A stretch of 64,000 nt of DNA, taken from F23-B02 sp946405205 (lineage in GTDB: Bacteria > Bacillota > Clostridia > Oscillospirales > Oscillospiraceae). The position numbers were made by a program, and so were the translations under genes. Every line of letters begins with the position of its first letter. Within the stretch, counting starts at the first letter, position 1. The notes beneath the pieces are model-generated. The model had not been told where the DNA came from. It did not search any database and saw only the letters and a list, made by a program, of their open reading frames with translations. Below are positions 1 to 6,583 of this stretch, in pieces. The DNA is taken from NCBI GenBank assembly GCA_946405205.1, contig CAMJGL010000010.1, positions 17,307 to 81,306 on the forward strand, given 5' to 3'.

Positions 1-91
1 CAAGCTCAAGGAGCTGTCCCGCTTTTTTCAGGCTGCTGCGCTCGAGCACGATATCGTAGCAGCCGTTGTCCGCGTTGACGGGAATTATCAT
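1..91 (-). CDS. aroB: 3-dehydroquinate synthase, N-terminal fragment
   Basis: Only the first 30 codons lie inside the window; the gene continues past the left edge. The visible N-terminus (starts MIIPVNADNGCYDIVLERSS) has the beta-strand plus 'L..aG.LL' pattern of AroB, the shikimate-pathway enzyme that makes 3-dehydroquinate from DAHP. The ATG follows a GAGGAG Shine-Dalgarno sequence inside the last codons of pheA, five bases after the pheA stop, so the two genes are translationally close and probably co-transcribed. The short visible sequence and the aromatic context support the call, but a fragment cannot prove it. Confidence 0.7.
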   Translation of the reverse strand, partial: MIIPVNADNGCYDIVLERSSLKKAGQLLEL

Positions 92-96
92 TTATT

Positions 97-1203
97 TCAC
101 TCCTCGGTCCTGAGATTTGAGTAGTAGGTGCCCACCAGACGGAGCTTTGCGCACACAGCGCCGAGCTCGCGCAGCATATCCTGTCCGTTTTCGTTGTAGA
201 TGTTTCCCTCGGCCTCGATATAGAAGAAGTAGTTCCACTGCAGCTCCTTCATGGGGCGGCTGCGCAGGCTGCGCATATTGAAGCCGTGAGCGCCGATGAT
301 GTTGAGCGTCTGCGCGAGGGAGCCTGCTTCGTTGCGGACGGTGAACACAAGGATGAAGTTCTCGTCCTCGCGCTTTTTCGGGGAGGAGGGGCGGTTCTGC
401 GCTCTTGAGAAAGCCGCAAAGCGGGTCGTGTTGTTTTTGACGTCGTTTATGGATTTATCCAGCACCTTGAGGCCGAAGAGCGAGGAGGTGTCGTCCGAGG
501 CAATGGCGGCAAGGGCGGGATCGCCGGTCTCCTTGACGTGCTTTGCGGCAAGGGCGGTGTTTGAATAGGGCAGCGTCTCGAAGCCGTGCTGCCTTATATA
601 TTCCCCGCACTGGTCGAGCGCCTGGGGGTGACTGACGACGGTCCTGATGCCGTCAAGGCTCGCGCCCTCGTTTGCCATGAGGTTATGCACGATGGGCAGG
701 TCGAGCACCTGATTTATATACAGGCTGCCGGAGAACAGAAGGTCCATGACCGTTCCGACCTCGCCGGCGGCGCTGTTTTCAAGCGGCAGCACCGCGCAGT
801 CGAACTCGCCGCGCTCGACCGCCTGATAGGCGTCGGCAAAATCCGCAAATGGCACGAGCTCTGCCTCGGGGAACATACGCTTCGCCGCCATGTAGGCAAA
901 CGCGCCCTCAACGCCGCAGTAGGTCACGCGCATGCCCGTCAGGAGCTTCGACTGATACGCGCAGGACAGGTCGATGGTGTTTCTCATGAACTGAACGTAA
1001 TAGCTCTCCACGTCCGCGCTTTCGATGAGTTTGCGGTTGCGCTCGATGAGCTCGCTCTCGCGGGCGGTATCGCGCACGGACAGGCCGCATTTTCTTTTAT
1101 ATTCTGCGATGTCCCCGCAGGCCTTCATCCTCTGCTCGAAAAGGCTCGCCATTTCGGCGTCTATGCGGCTTATCTCTTTTCGGGACATTTCAAGTTCGTT
1201 CAT
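97..1203 (-). CDS. pheA: bifunctional chorismate mutase / prephenate dehydratase (P-protein)
   Basis: This 368-residue protein converts chorismate to prephenate and then to phenylpyruvate, the committed branch to phenylalanine. Residues about 1-85 are an AroQ-type chorismate mutase helix bundle (basic residues in 'EQRMKACGDIAEYKRK'). Residues about 92-270 are the prephenate dehydratase domain with the catalytic TTRF-type motif (NTTRFAAF). Residues about 283-360 are an ACT domain (GSLAQTLNIIGAHGFNMRSL then SRP), the usual site of feedback control by Phe. Length and domain order match bacterial P-proteins. It lies 15 bp after the DUF554 gene and just before aroB. The unit is preceded by a Phe/Tyr-rich leader peptide (2041-2208), so expression probably responds to aminoacyl-tRNA charging. 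Confidence 0.95.
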   Translation of the reverse strand: MNELEMSRKEISRIDAEMASLFEQRMKACGDIAEYKRKCGLSVRDTARESELIERNRKLIESADVESYYVQFMRNTIDLSCAYQSKLLTGMRVTYCGVEGAFAYMAAKRMFPEAELVPFADFADAYQAVERGEFDCAVLPLENSAAGEVGTVMDLLFSGSLYINQVLDLPIVHNLMANEGASLDGIRTVVSHPQALDQCGEYIRQHGFETLPYSNTALAAKHVKETGDPALAAIASDDTSSLFGLKVLDKSINDVKNNTTRFAAFSRAQNRPSSPKKREDENFILVFTVRNEAGSLAQTLNIIGAHGFNMRSLRSRPMKELQWNYFFYIEAEGNIYNENGQDMLRELGAVCAKLRLVGTYYSNLRTEE

Positions 1204-1218
1204 TTTTCTTACCTCACA

Positions 1219-1929
1219 TCAGAATAATTTTGTTATAAGCTCGTACAGGGGGATATATGCGATGGGAAGGAAAATTCCCGGGAGCATATTTGCGGATTTG
1301 ATCTTTTTCGGGGAGAGCTCAAGCATATTGAGCCCCATACCTATGAGTATCGTTCCGCCAACGGCCGACATCTCCGCGACCACGTCCGCGCCGAGGTACG
1401 GCGATATCACGCCCGCGAGCAGGGTCAGCCCGCCCTGGAACACCAGAATGAACAACGCCGAGAAGGTAACGCCCAGACCCATAGCCGCGCCGAACATCAT
1501 CGACGAGACGAAGTCGAGCGCGCTCTTTGCGAAGATTATATCGTAATTGTGGTTGATGCCCGCCTCGAACGAGCCCATGATGGTCATCGACCCCACGCAG
1601 AACAGGATGCTTGCCGAAACGAAGCCCTCGGTAAAGCGCCCGCCGAGGTTTTTGCCCCGCAGCACCTTATTTTTTATAAAGTCCCCCGCTCCGTCGATGC
1701 CCTCGTCTATCCTCATGAGCGTGCCGAGCACGGTGCCGATGACTATGCAGATGATGAGGCACAGCGTGTCCTTCGAGCCGACGGCGCTTCCGACGCCGAT
1801 AACGACGGTCACCAGAGCGAGAGCGGAGATGACGATGTCGATATACGCCTGCTTTATTTTGTTCCGGCACAGGATGCCGATGAGACTGCCGAGCAGCACG
1901 GTGCCCATGTTGACGAATACTGCTATCAT
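1219..1929 (-). CDS. DUF554 family multi-pass membrane protein
   Basis: The 236-residue protein consists almost wholly of hydrophobic helices (about seven predicted) and matches the DUF554 (YdfK/YqgA) pattern: an N-terminal 'VNMGTVLLGSLIG' helix, a 'GTLMRIDEGID' loop and a glycine-rich C-terminal half. No biochemical function is established for the family. The start at 1929 is chosen because AGGAGG sits nine bases upstream; a longer in-frame reading from 2037 would run back through a terminator-like hairpin. It is the first structural gene of the unit that continues into pheA and aroB. Its place behind an aromatic-amino-acid leader peptide suggests a link to aromatic metabolism, perhaps transport. 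That is inference. Confidence 0.85.
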   Translation of the reverse strand: MIAVFVNMGTVLLGSLIGILCRNKIKQAYIDIVISALALVTVVIGVGSAVGSKDTLCLIICIVIGTVLGTLMRIDEGIDGAGDFIKNKVLRGKNLGGRFTEGFVSASILFCVGSMTIMGSFEAGINHNYDIIFAKSALDFVSSMMFGAAMGLGVTFSALFILVFQGGLTLLAGVISPYLGADVVAEMSAVGGTILIGMGLNMLELSPKKIKSANMLPGIFLPIAYIPLYELITKLF

Positions 1930-1968
1930 AATGTTCTTTTCCTCCTGAGGATATAAGCATTTACAGAG

Positions 1969-2000
1969 CAAAAGAGCGGCTCCCGTAAAGGAAGCCGCTC
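1969..2000 (-). terminator. attenuator hairpin B in the DUF554-pheA leader
   Basis: Read on the minus strand, GAGCGGCTTCC and GGGAGCCGCTC form a strong stem followed by TTTTG, about 40 bases after the leader-peptide stop codon and about 40 bases before the DUF554 start. Just upstream, AAGCCGC (about 2028-2034) can pair either with GGCGGC in a small hairpin or with GCGGCTT, the 5' arm of this terminator. That gives a plausible antiterminator. Confidence 0.6.
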
Positions 2001-2040
2001 GTAATGACATATATGCGCCGCCTCGGCGGCTTGCCATTAT

Positions 2041-2208
2041 TCACGTCCTTTGCGGGCTCATCTTATTAAAGCCGTAATAATAGTAGTAAAAAATGCAGTA
2101 CGCATAAAATCGTACTGCATTGAAGAAAGCAAAGGGCATGGAAACGGCGTTCCGGGCGCAATCGGACACGGAACCGTTAATTATTGCGTTGTTCCTGCAA
2201 ATAACCAT
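2041..2208 (-). CDS. Phe/Tyr-rich leader peptide of the DUF554-pheA-aroB unit (attenuation peptide)
   Basis: A 55-codon reading frame starts at the ATG at 2208, with AGGA eight bases upstream, and stops with TGA at 2041. Codons 25-47 are extraordinarily aromatic: 13 of 23 are Phe or Tyr, including FAFF at 26-29 and five Tyr codons in a row at 41-45. It lies between a consensus promoter (2244-2272) and the DUF554 gene, and is followed by hairpin terminators. This is the layout of ribosome-mediated attenuation leaders such as enterobacterial pheL, and the first recognisable biosynthetic gene downstream is pheA. One terminator-like hairpin (2088-2121) lies within codons 30-40, so a ribosome stalled at the Phe or Tyr codons would cover it. 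An internal ATG at 2139 (codon 24) could be an alternative start. Frame and composition were read directly; the attenuation function is inferred. Confidence 0.75.
   Translation of the reverse strand: MVICRNNAIINGSVSDCARNAVSMPFAFFNAVRFYAYCIFYYYYYGFNKMSPQRT
2088..2121 (-). terminator. hairpin A with U-tract inside the leader peptide region
   Basis: On the minus strand AATGCAGTACG and CGTACTGCATT form a perfect stem with an eight-base loop, followed by a run of six T. It overlaps leader-peptide codons 30-40. It would form only when no ribosome occupies the Phe/Tyr codons, so it is a candidate attenuator or superattenuator. Confidence 0.7.
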
Positions 2209-2243
2209 GTCCGTTATCCTGCCTTTCCCGAAAGATAGGCTAA

Positions 2244-2272
2244 ATTATACTCAGCAAAAAACTTTTTGTCAA
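2244..2272 (-). promoter_or_regulatory. consensus sigma-A promoter of the DUF554-pheA-aroB unit
   Basis: On the minus strand TTGACA (2267-2272), a 17-base spacer and TATAAT (2244-2249) give a perfect consensus promoter. Transcription would start near 2237, leaving a leader of about 300 bases before DUF554 that holds the leader peptide and two hairpins. Confidence 0.85.
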
Positions 2273-2290
2273 TATGTGATCGGAATTTTT

Positions 2291-3649
2291 TCAGTTTTTC
2301 AGGCTCTGCATGGGCGCGGGGATGCGTCCGCCGCGGTCGATGAAGGCCTTCGGGCTCTCCTTATGCACCCGCATCACCGGCGCGTTGCCGAGAAGTCCGC
2401 CGAACTGCACCTCGTCGCCCACCGTTTTTCCCGGAGCGGGGATGACCCTGACCGCCGTGGTCTTGGAGTTTACCATTCCTATCGCCGCCTCGTCGGCTAT
2501 GATGGCGGATATGGTCTCGGCCGGAGTGTCGCCGGGTACGGCGATCATGTCAAGCCCCACCGAGCACACGCAGGTCATGGCCTCGAGCTTGTCGACAGTC
2601 AACACACCGCTGCCCGCGGCGGCTATCATGCCCTCGTCCTCGCTGACGGGGATGAACGCGCCCGACAGGCCGCCCACATGGCCGGAGGCCATTATGCCGC
2701 CCTTTTTCACCGCGTCGTTGAGCAGCGCAAGAGCCGCAGTGGTGCCGTGGGTGCCGCAGGTCTCAAGCCCCATCTCCTCAAGTATGCGGGCAACGCTGTC
2801 GCCCACAGCGGGAGTCGGCGCAAGGGACAGATCCACGACGCCGAAGGGCACGCCGAGGCGGCGCGATGCCTCCTGAGCCACGAGCTGACCCATGCGCGTT
2901 ATGCGGAAGGCGGTGCGCTTTACGGTCTCGGCCACCTCGTCAAAGGGCAGACCCCTCACCTCTTTAAGCGCGCTGTGCACGACTCCGGGGCCGGAAACGC
3001 CCACGTTTATGACGCTCTCGCCCTCGCCCACGCCGTGGAAGGCTCCGGCCATGAAGGGGTTGTCCTCAACGGCGTTTGCAAACACGACGAGCTTTGCGCA
3101 GCCGAAGCCGTCCCTGTCGGCGGTGAGGGCCGCCGTCTGCTTTATTATCCTGCCCATCAGCGCGACGGCGTCCATGTTTATGCCGGCCTTTGTGGTGGCG
3201 ATATTGACGCTCGAGCACACCAGCTCCGTTTCCGCCAGGGCGCGGGGTATGCTCTCGATGAGCCTTCGGTCGCCCTCGGTGAAGCCCTTGTGCACCAGCG
3301 CGGAATAGCCGCCGATGAAATTCACGCCGCAGCTTTTTGCCGCCCTGTCCAGAGCACGGGCAAGCTCGACGAAGTCCCCTTCCCCGCAGCCGGCGGCGAC
3401 GAGCGCAATGGGGGTCACGGATATGCGCTTATTCACGATGGGGATGCCGAACTCGTTTTCGATGTCGCAGCCGACGGAAACAAGGCGCTCGGCCCTGCGG
3501 CATATCTTGTCGTATATCTTTTCGGCGCAGCGCCCGATGTCGGGATGGGCGCAGTCGAGCAGGGATATGCCCATGGTTATGGTGCGGATGTCCAGATGCT
3601 GGTGGTCTATCATGTCCACCGTCTGTTTTATATCGGCAAGATCGAGCAT
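2291..3649 (-). CDS. UPF0210 (DUF711, PFL-like) family protein
   Basis: The 452-residue protein matches the UPF0210 family: N-terminal 'DIRTITMGISLLDC', then 'GIPIVNKRISVTPIALV' and a glycine-rich core. It is always seen next to a small ACT-domain protein, as here, where the ACT gene ends nine bases upstream of this start. The family is distantly related to glycyl-radical (PFL) folds in databases, but no reaction is established and I see no glycyl-radical motif, so no enzymatic role is assigned. The ATG follows GAGGTG. Length is typical for the family. Confidence 0.85.
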   Translation of the reverse strand: MLDLADIKQTVDMIDHQHLDIRTITMGISLLDCAHPDIGRCAEKIYDKICRRAERLVSVGCDIENEFGIPIVNKRISVTPIALVAAGCGEGDFVELARALDRAAKSCGVNFIGGYSALVHKGFTEGDRRLIESIPRALAETELVCSSVNIATTKAGINMDAVALMGRIIKQTAALTADRDGFGCAKLVVFANAVEDNPFMAGAFHGVGEGESVINVGVSGPGVVHSALKEVRGLPFDEVAETVKRTAFRITRMGQLVAQEASRRLGVPFGVVDLSLAPTPAVGDSVARILEEMGLETCGTHGTTAALALLNDAVKKGGIMASGHVGGLSGAFIPVSEDEGMIAAAGSGVLTVDKLEAMTCVCSVGLDMIAVPGDTPAETISAIIADEAAIGMVNSKTTAVRVIPAPGKTVGDEVQFGGLLGNAPVMRVHKESPKAFIDRGGRIPAPMQSLKN

Positions 3650-3658
3650 CGCTTCACC

Positions 3659-3928
3659 TCATATCCTGTGCATCGCGGTGAAGATATCCGCACGCTGTAT
3701 GCGGATCTTCAGCCCCATCTCCGCGCCCTTCGCGTCGAGGGCACTGCGTATATCCTCGAGCTTATGCTCCGATTTTTCGGTATCCACCAGCATGGTCATG
3801 GTGAAAAGTCCCTCCATGATGGTCTGGCTCATGTCCAGTATGTTCACATTCATTTCCGCCAGCAGAGTGCTGACCTGCGCCACGATGCCTATGCAGTCGG
3901 CGCCTATGACCGTCATTACAGCTTTCAT
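3659..3928 (-). CDS. ACT domain protein (UPF0237 family)
   Basis: The 89-residue protein is a single ACT-type ligand-binding domain (MKAVMTVIGADCIGIVAQVS then NVNILDMSQTI), the size of the UPF0237 family. ACT domains bind amino acids or similar ligands and commonly regulate a partner, so it may sense a ligand for the UPF0210 protein encoded immediately downstream. The start at 3928 is preceded by GGAGGAAGT. An upstream in-frame ATG at 4000 lies in the promoter and has no ribosome binding site. Confidence 0.85.
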   Translation of the reverse strand: MKAVMTVIGADCIGIVAQVSTLLAEMNVNILDMSQTIMEGLFTMTMLVDTEKSEHKLEDIRSALDAKGAEMGLKIRIQRADIFTAMHRI

Positions 3929-3972
3929 ACTTCCTCCGGATGTTCTCAGGATAGGCCCTTTATTCACTATGG

Positions 3973-4000
3973 ATTTTACAGCAATCCTGCGAAAATGCAA
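3973..4000 (-). promoter_or_regulatory. promoter of the ACT-UPF0210 operon
   Basis: On the minus strand TTGCAT (3995-4000), 16 bases and TAAAAT (3973-3978) lie about 45 bases upstream of the ACT start codon. Confidence 0.55.
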
Positions 4001-4010
4001 TACACATAAT

Positions 4011-4042
4011 AAAAAAGCTTCCCCGAGAAAGCCTCGGGGAAG
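4011..4042 (-). terminator. terminator after the secreted-protein gene
   Basis: On the minus strand CTTCCCCGAG and CTCGGGGAAG form the stem, followed by AAGC and a T run. It separates the small secreted-protein gene from the ACT operon. Confidence 0.8.
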
Positions 4043-4066
4043 AAAAATTCAGCCGTTTATCGGGGC

Positions 4067-4477
4067 TCAGGGAAGCGTAACGTCCTTGATGCCGCCCAGA
4101 TACTGCTTGAGACCGTTGATAAAGGTCTCGGGGGTTTTCATGATGCCCTCGATGTCGCCGTTGTCATAGGCCGCGCCGATGCCCTCCAGCATTGCCACGA
4201 AATCATCGGTGGCGCCTTCAACGCCCGCTCCGACATTTGCGCCGTAATTCCAGAGATACTCGAGAGTTGCGTTGTCAACGCCGATCTTCTCGCCAATGCC
4301 TGCCTTGACCTCTTCAAGCTTCGCGGCAACGGTCGCCTGAGTCTTTTCCACGGCGGCGGCAATATCGCCTGTGGGCTCGGCGGCGTCGGCATAGCCGGCG
4401 GGAGCCAGGACCATGACAAACATCATGACTACAGTAAGGATCGCTAATGTAAATTTTTTGCTGCGGGTCTTCTCCAT
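4067..4477 (-). CDS. small secreted protein of unknown function
   Basis: The 136-residue protein has a Lys/Arg N-terminus, a hydrophobic segment (FTLAILTVVMMFVMVLAP) and a likely signal peptidase site after ADAA. The mature part of about 100 residues is Ala/Gly/Glu rich and probably mostly helical. It has no cysteine or recognisable motif. The start at 4477 follows AGGAGG with good spacing. It is bounded by its own terminator and appears monocistronic. I do not recognise the family. Confidence 0.65.
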   Translation of the reverse strand: MEKTRSKKFTLAILTVVMMFVMVLAPAGYADAAEPTGDIAAAVEKTQATVAAKLEEVKAGIGEKIGVDNATLEYLWNYGANVGAGVEGATDDFVAMLEGIGAAYDNGDIEGIMKTPETFINGLKQYLGGIKDVTLP

Positions 4478-4560
4478 GAATTCCTTCCTCCTGATTTTAG
4501 GGTTTTTGTTCATTTCTATACATTTGCGGTTCTTTTGTGTAGACCTATTAAATCATACAT

Positions 4561-5235
4561 TCAGTCATTTGGCAAGAGTTTTTTATTTAATTTATCAAAA
4601 ATTTTCCACGCCGACGACCTTAGCCCCCATTGCATGGCGATCTCGCCGCAGGCAAGCCCGCCGACAACGTCAAGCACCACGTGCTGCTTTACGAATACCG
4701 TCGAAAGGCACACCAGCACGGTGAAGATCCCCGCAAATGCCTTCATCCACGGCCTGACCTTATCGCAGTACATCGACTGGCGGAACACCATGTAGGTCAG
4801 CAGGCAGTGCATGGAGGGAAAGCAGTTGGTCGGCTCATCCATTGAATATATAACCGACAGCATCCACGAGGAAAGGCCGTCGACCTCGAGCGCGGGGCGC
4901 GGCACATACGACGGCAGCAGCAGGAAAAAGGCCGTGCATATGATCTCAGCCGTCACCACGCAGCCCAGAAGCTTATAGCACAGCGGCTTTTCCTGACGCG
5001 CCGTCATTATCAGCCCCGCGCCCCAGAACAGGAAGGTGAACGCATATATGAACGTCCATTCGGGCACGAGCGGTATGGACGCGTCGATGGGGAGACTGAC
5101 GTCCGCGGGGGTACGGAAGCCGTTTATCAGCTTTGTGCCGTTGTAAACTGCAAAATGCAGGCAGACGGTAAACAGCAGCGGGATAAGCGAATATTTCGGC
5201 AGCAGAGGCTTTTTCAGACTTTTTTCAGGCATCAT
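4561..5235 (-). CDS. PAP2 superfamily membrane phosphatase-like protein
   Basis: The 224-residue protein has about six membrane helices and the phosphatase signature pair C..SMH (CFPSMHCLLTYMVF) and a later 'STVFVKQHVVLDVVGG', which carries the conserved His and Asp of the inositol-phosphotransferase-like PAP2 branch. It probably acts on a lipid phosphate or phosphodiester at the membrane; the substrate is unknown. It starts two bases after the CDF stop without a clear Shine-Dalgarno sequence, so translation is probably coupled to that gene. ATG at 5235 and 5232 are both possible starts. Confidence 0.75.
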   Translation of the reverse strand: MMPEKSLKKPLLPKYSLIPLLFTVCLHFAVYNGTKLINGFRTPADVSLPIDASIPLVPEWTFIYAFTFLFWGAGLIMTARQEKPLCYKLLGCVVTAEIICTAFFLLLPSYVPRPALEVDGLSSWMLSVIYSMDEPTNCFPSMHCLLTYMVFRQSMYCDKVRPWMKAFAGIFTVLVCLSTVFVKQHVVLDVVGGLACGEIAMQWGLRSSAWKIFDKLNKKLLPND

Positions 5236-5237
5236 AT

Positions 5238-6407
5238 CTATTTCACAAAGGACGTATCTACGTTAACGACGGCGAAGCGGTTCGGGAGCCTTTCCTCGAC
5301 CGCCGCGCAGATCTCACGGCGTATCTCCTCCGGCGTTTTCTTTGAGTCGGCGGAGATAACGACGTCGAAGATAAGATTTGTATGGCTCGGGCCGGCGACC
5401 ATGCGGAAATCATGCATGCTGATAATGCCGCCGACGTCGGCGAGCACGGCCTCAAGCGCCCTGCGCTCGGCGGTCACCTGCTCGTTGTCGGTCTCGACGG
5501 GATCCATGTGTATCGTCGCCTCGCAGCCGAGCTCCTCCTTGAGCCTGCGTTCAATGAGGTCTATCTCATCGTGCAGCTCAAAAATGTCTCCCCTGCCGTC
5601 TACCTCCGCGTGGAGGCTTATCATCAGCCTGCCCGGGCCGTAATCGTGCACTATAAGGTCATGCATCCCTATGACCGAGCCGCTGCTCATCACGAGCTTT
5701 TCTATGTTATCGACAAGCTCCGGATCCGGCGCCTGACCCAGCAGCGGGGAGAGTGTGTCCTTTGCCACATTGTAGCCCGCGAAAAGGATGAACAGCGCGA
5801 CCAGCACTCCGGCGTAGCCGTCTATGTTCACCTTGAATACATACGCAACGCCCATCGAGATCAGAACCACGGTCGTCGCTATAGAATCGGAAAGGCTGTC
5901 GGTGCCCGTCGCGATCATCGCGGTGGAGCCTATCTTTTTGCCCACGCTCCTGTTGTATATGCACATATAGACCTTCACGCAGATGGACGCCAGCAGTATC
6001 GCCGCCGGAAGCAGCCCGACCTCGATGGCCTCGGGGCTGATTATCTTCCGGACGGAGCTTGTGAGCAGCTCAACACCCATGACGACTATCATCGCCGCTA
6101 CCGCCAGGCCGCATATGTACTCTATCCTGCCGTGGCCGAAGGGGTGATCCGGGTCGGGCTTCTTGCCCGAGAGCCGGAAGCCCAGCAGGGAGATAATCGA
6201 AGATCCGGCGTCGGAAAGGTTGTTGAAGGCGTCGGCGGTTATGGCTATGGAGCCGGAGATCACTCCGGCCACGTATTTGCCCGCGAACAGCAGCACGTTC
6301 AGGAATATGCCCAGCAGGCTGCACAGGCTGCCGTAGGCCTTCCTTACGGCGGGATTTGTGTAATCCTCGGGATTCTTTATAAGTAATCTGGAAAGAAAGG
6401 TTACCAT
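5238..6407 (-). CDS. cation diffusion facilitator (CDF) family metal transporter with duplicated C-terminal domain
   Basis: CDF proteins are membrane antiporters that export divalent metals such as Zn, Fe or Mn. The first 210 residues show the six-helix CDF core, with metal-site motifs in helix 2 (DAFNNLSD) and helix 5 (TDSLSDS). Family members usually have about 300 residues; this one has 389. The extra length is a second copy of the cytoplasmic dimerisation domain: residues about 240-310 (VIGMHDLIVHDYGPG onward) and about 318-389 (IISMHDFRMVAGPS onward) share the same GMHD-like opening. The start follows AGGAGG. Metal specificity cannot be told. Confidence 0.9.
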   Translation of the reverse strand: MVTFLSRLLIKNPEDYTNPAVRKAYGSLCSLLGIFLNVLLFAGKYVAGVISGSIAITADAFNNLSDAGSSIISLLGFRLSGKKPDPDHPFGHGRIEYICGLAVAAMIVVMGVELLTSSVRKIISPEAIEVGLLPAAILLASICVKVYMCIYNRSVGKKIGSTAMIATGTDSLSDSIATTVVLISMGVAYVFKVNIDGYAGVLVALFILFAGYNVAKDTLSPLLGQAPDPELVDNIEKLVMSSGSVIGMHDLIVHDYGPGRLMISLHAEVDGRGDIFELHDEIDLIERRLKEELGCEATIHMDPVETDNEQVTAERRALEAVLADVGGIISMHDFRMVAGPSHTNLIFDVVISADSKKTPEEIRREICAAVEERLPNRFAVVNVDTSFVK

Positions 6408-6430
6408 GTCTGCACCTCCTGAGAGTTTTG

Positions 6431-6459
6431 ATTATACAGCCCATTTTCACATTCTTCAA
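6431..6459 (-). promoter_or_regulatory. promoter of the CDF-PAP2 operon
   Basis: On the minus strand TTGAAG (6454-6459), 17 bases and TATAAT (6431-6436) sit just upstream of the CDF ribosome binding site. Confidence 0.7.
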
Positions 6460-6490
6460 GCAGATTTAATAATAAATTGACAAATCTCCC

Positions 6491-6519
6491 TTGAAGTGGC
6501 CCTGATATTATAATATAAT
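6491..6519 (+). promoter_or_regulatory. promoter of the MMPL/coiled-coil operon
   Basis: TTGAAG (6491-6496), 17 bases and TATAAT (6514-6519), in a very AT-rich stretch divergent from the CDF promoter. Several overlapping TATAAT-like words follow, so the exact -10 is uncertain. Confidence 0.55.
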
Positions 6520-6583
6520 AATATAATAAAATACATTGATACACCGTTGAACAACCCATACATATACCTTTTTGGAGTTCGTA

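Noticed and set aside
586..1227. Long plus-strand frame opposite pheA
   Set aside because: It is the antisense shadow of a clear P-protein gene. Its composition is His/Arg/Val-rich with no domain and no ribosome binding site.
2093..2237. Possible T-box, purine, glycine, c-di-GMP or other known riboswitch in the DUF554-pheA leader
   Set aside because: I could not find the T-box GGTGG core or conserved words of the riboswitches I know. The coding explanation (leader peptide) accounts for the sequence better. A covariance search would settle it.
2120..4009. 629-codon plus-strand frame opposite the UPF0210 gene
   Set aside because: The opposite strand encodes UPF0210 and ACT proteins with strong motifs and Shine-Dalgarno sites. 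This frame is rich in His/Ala/Gly shadow codons and starts within the pheA leader.
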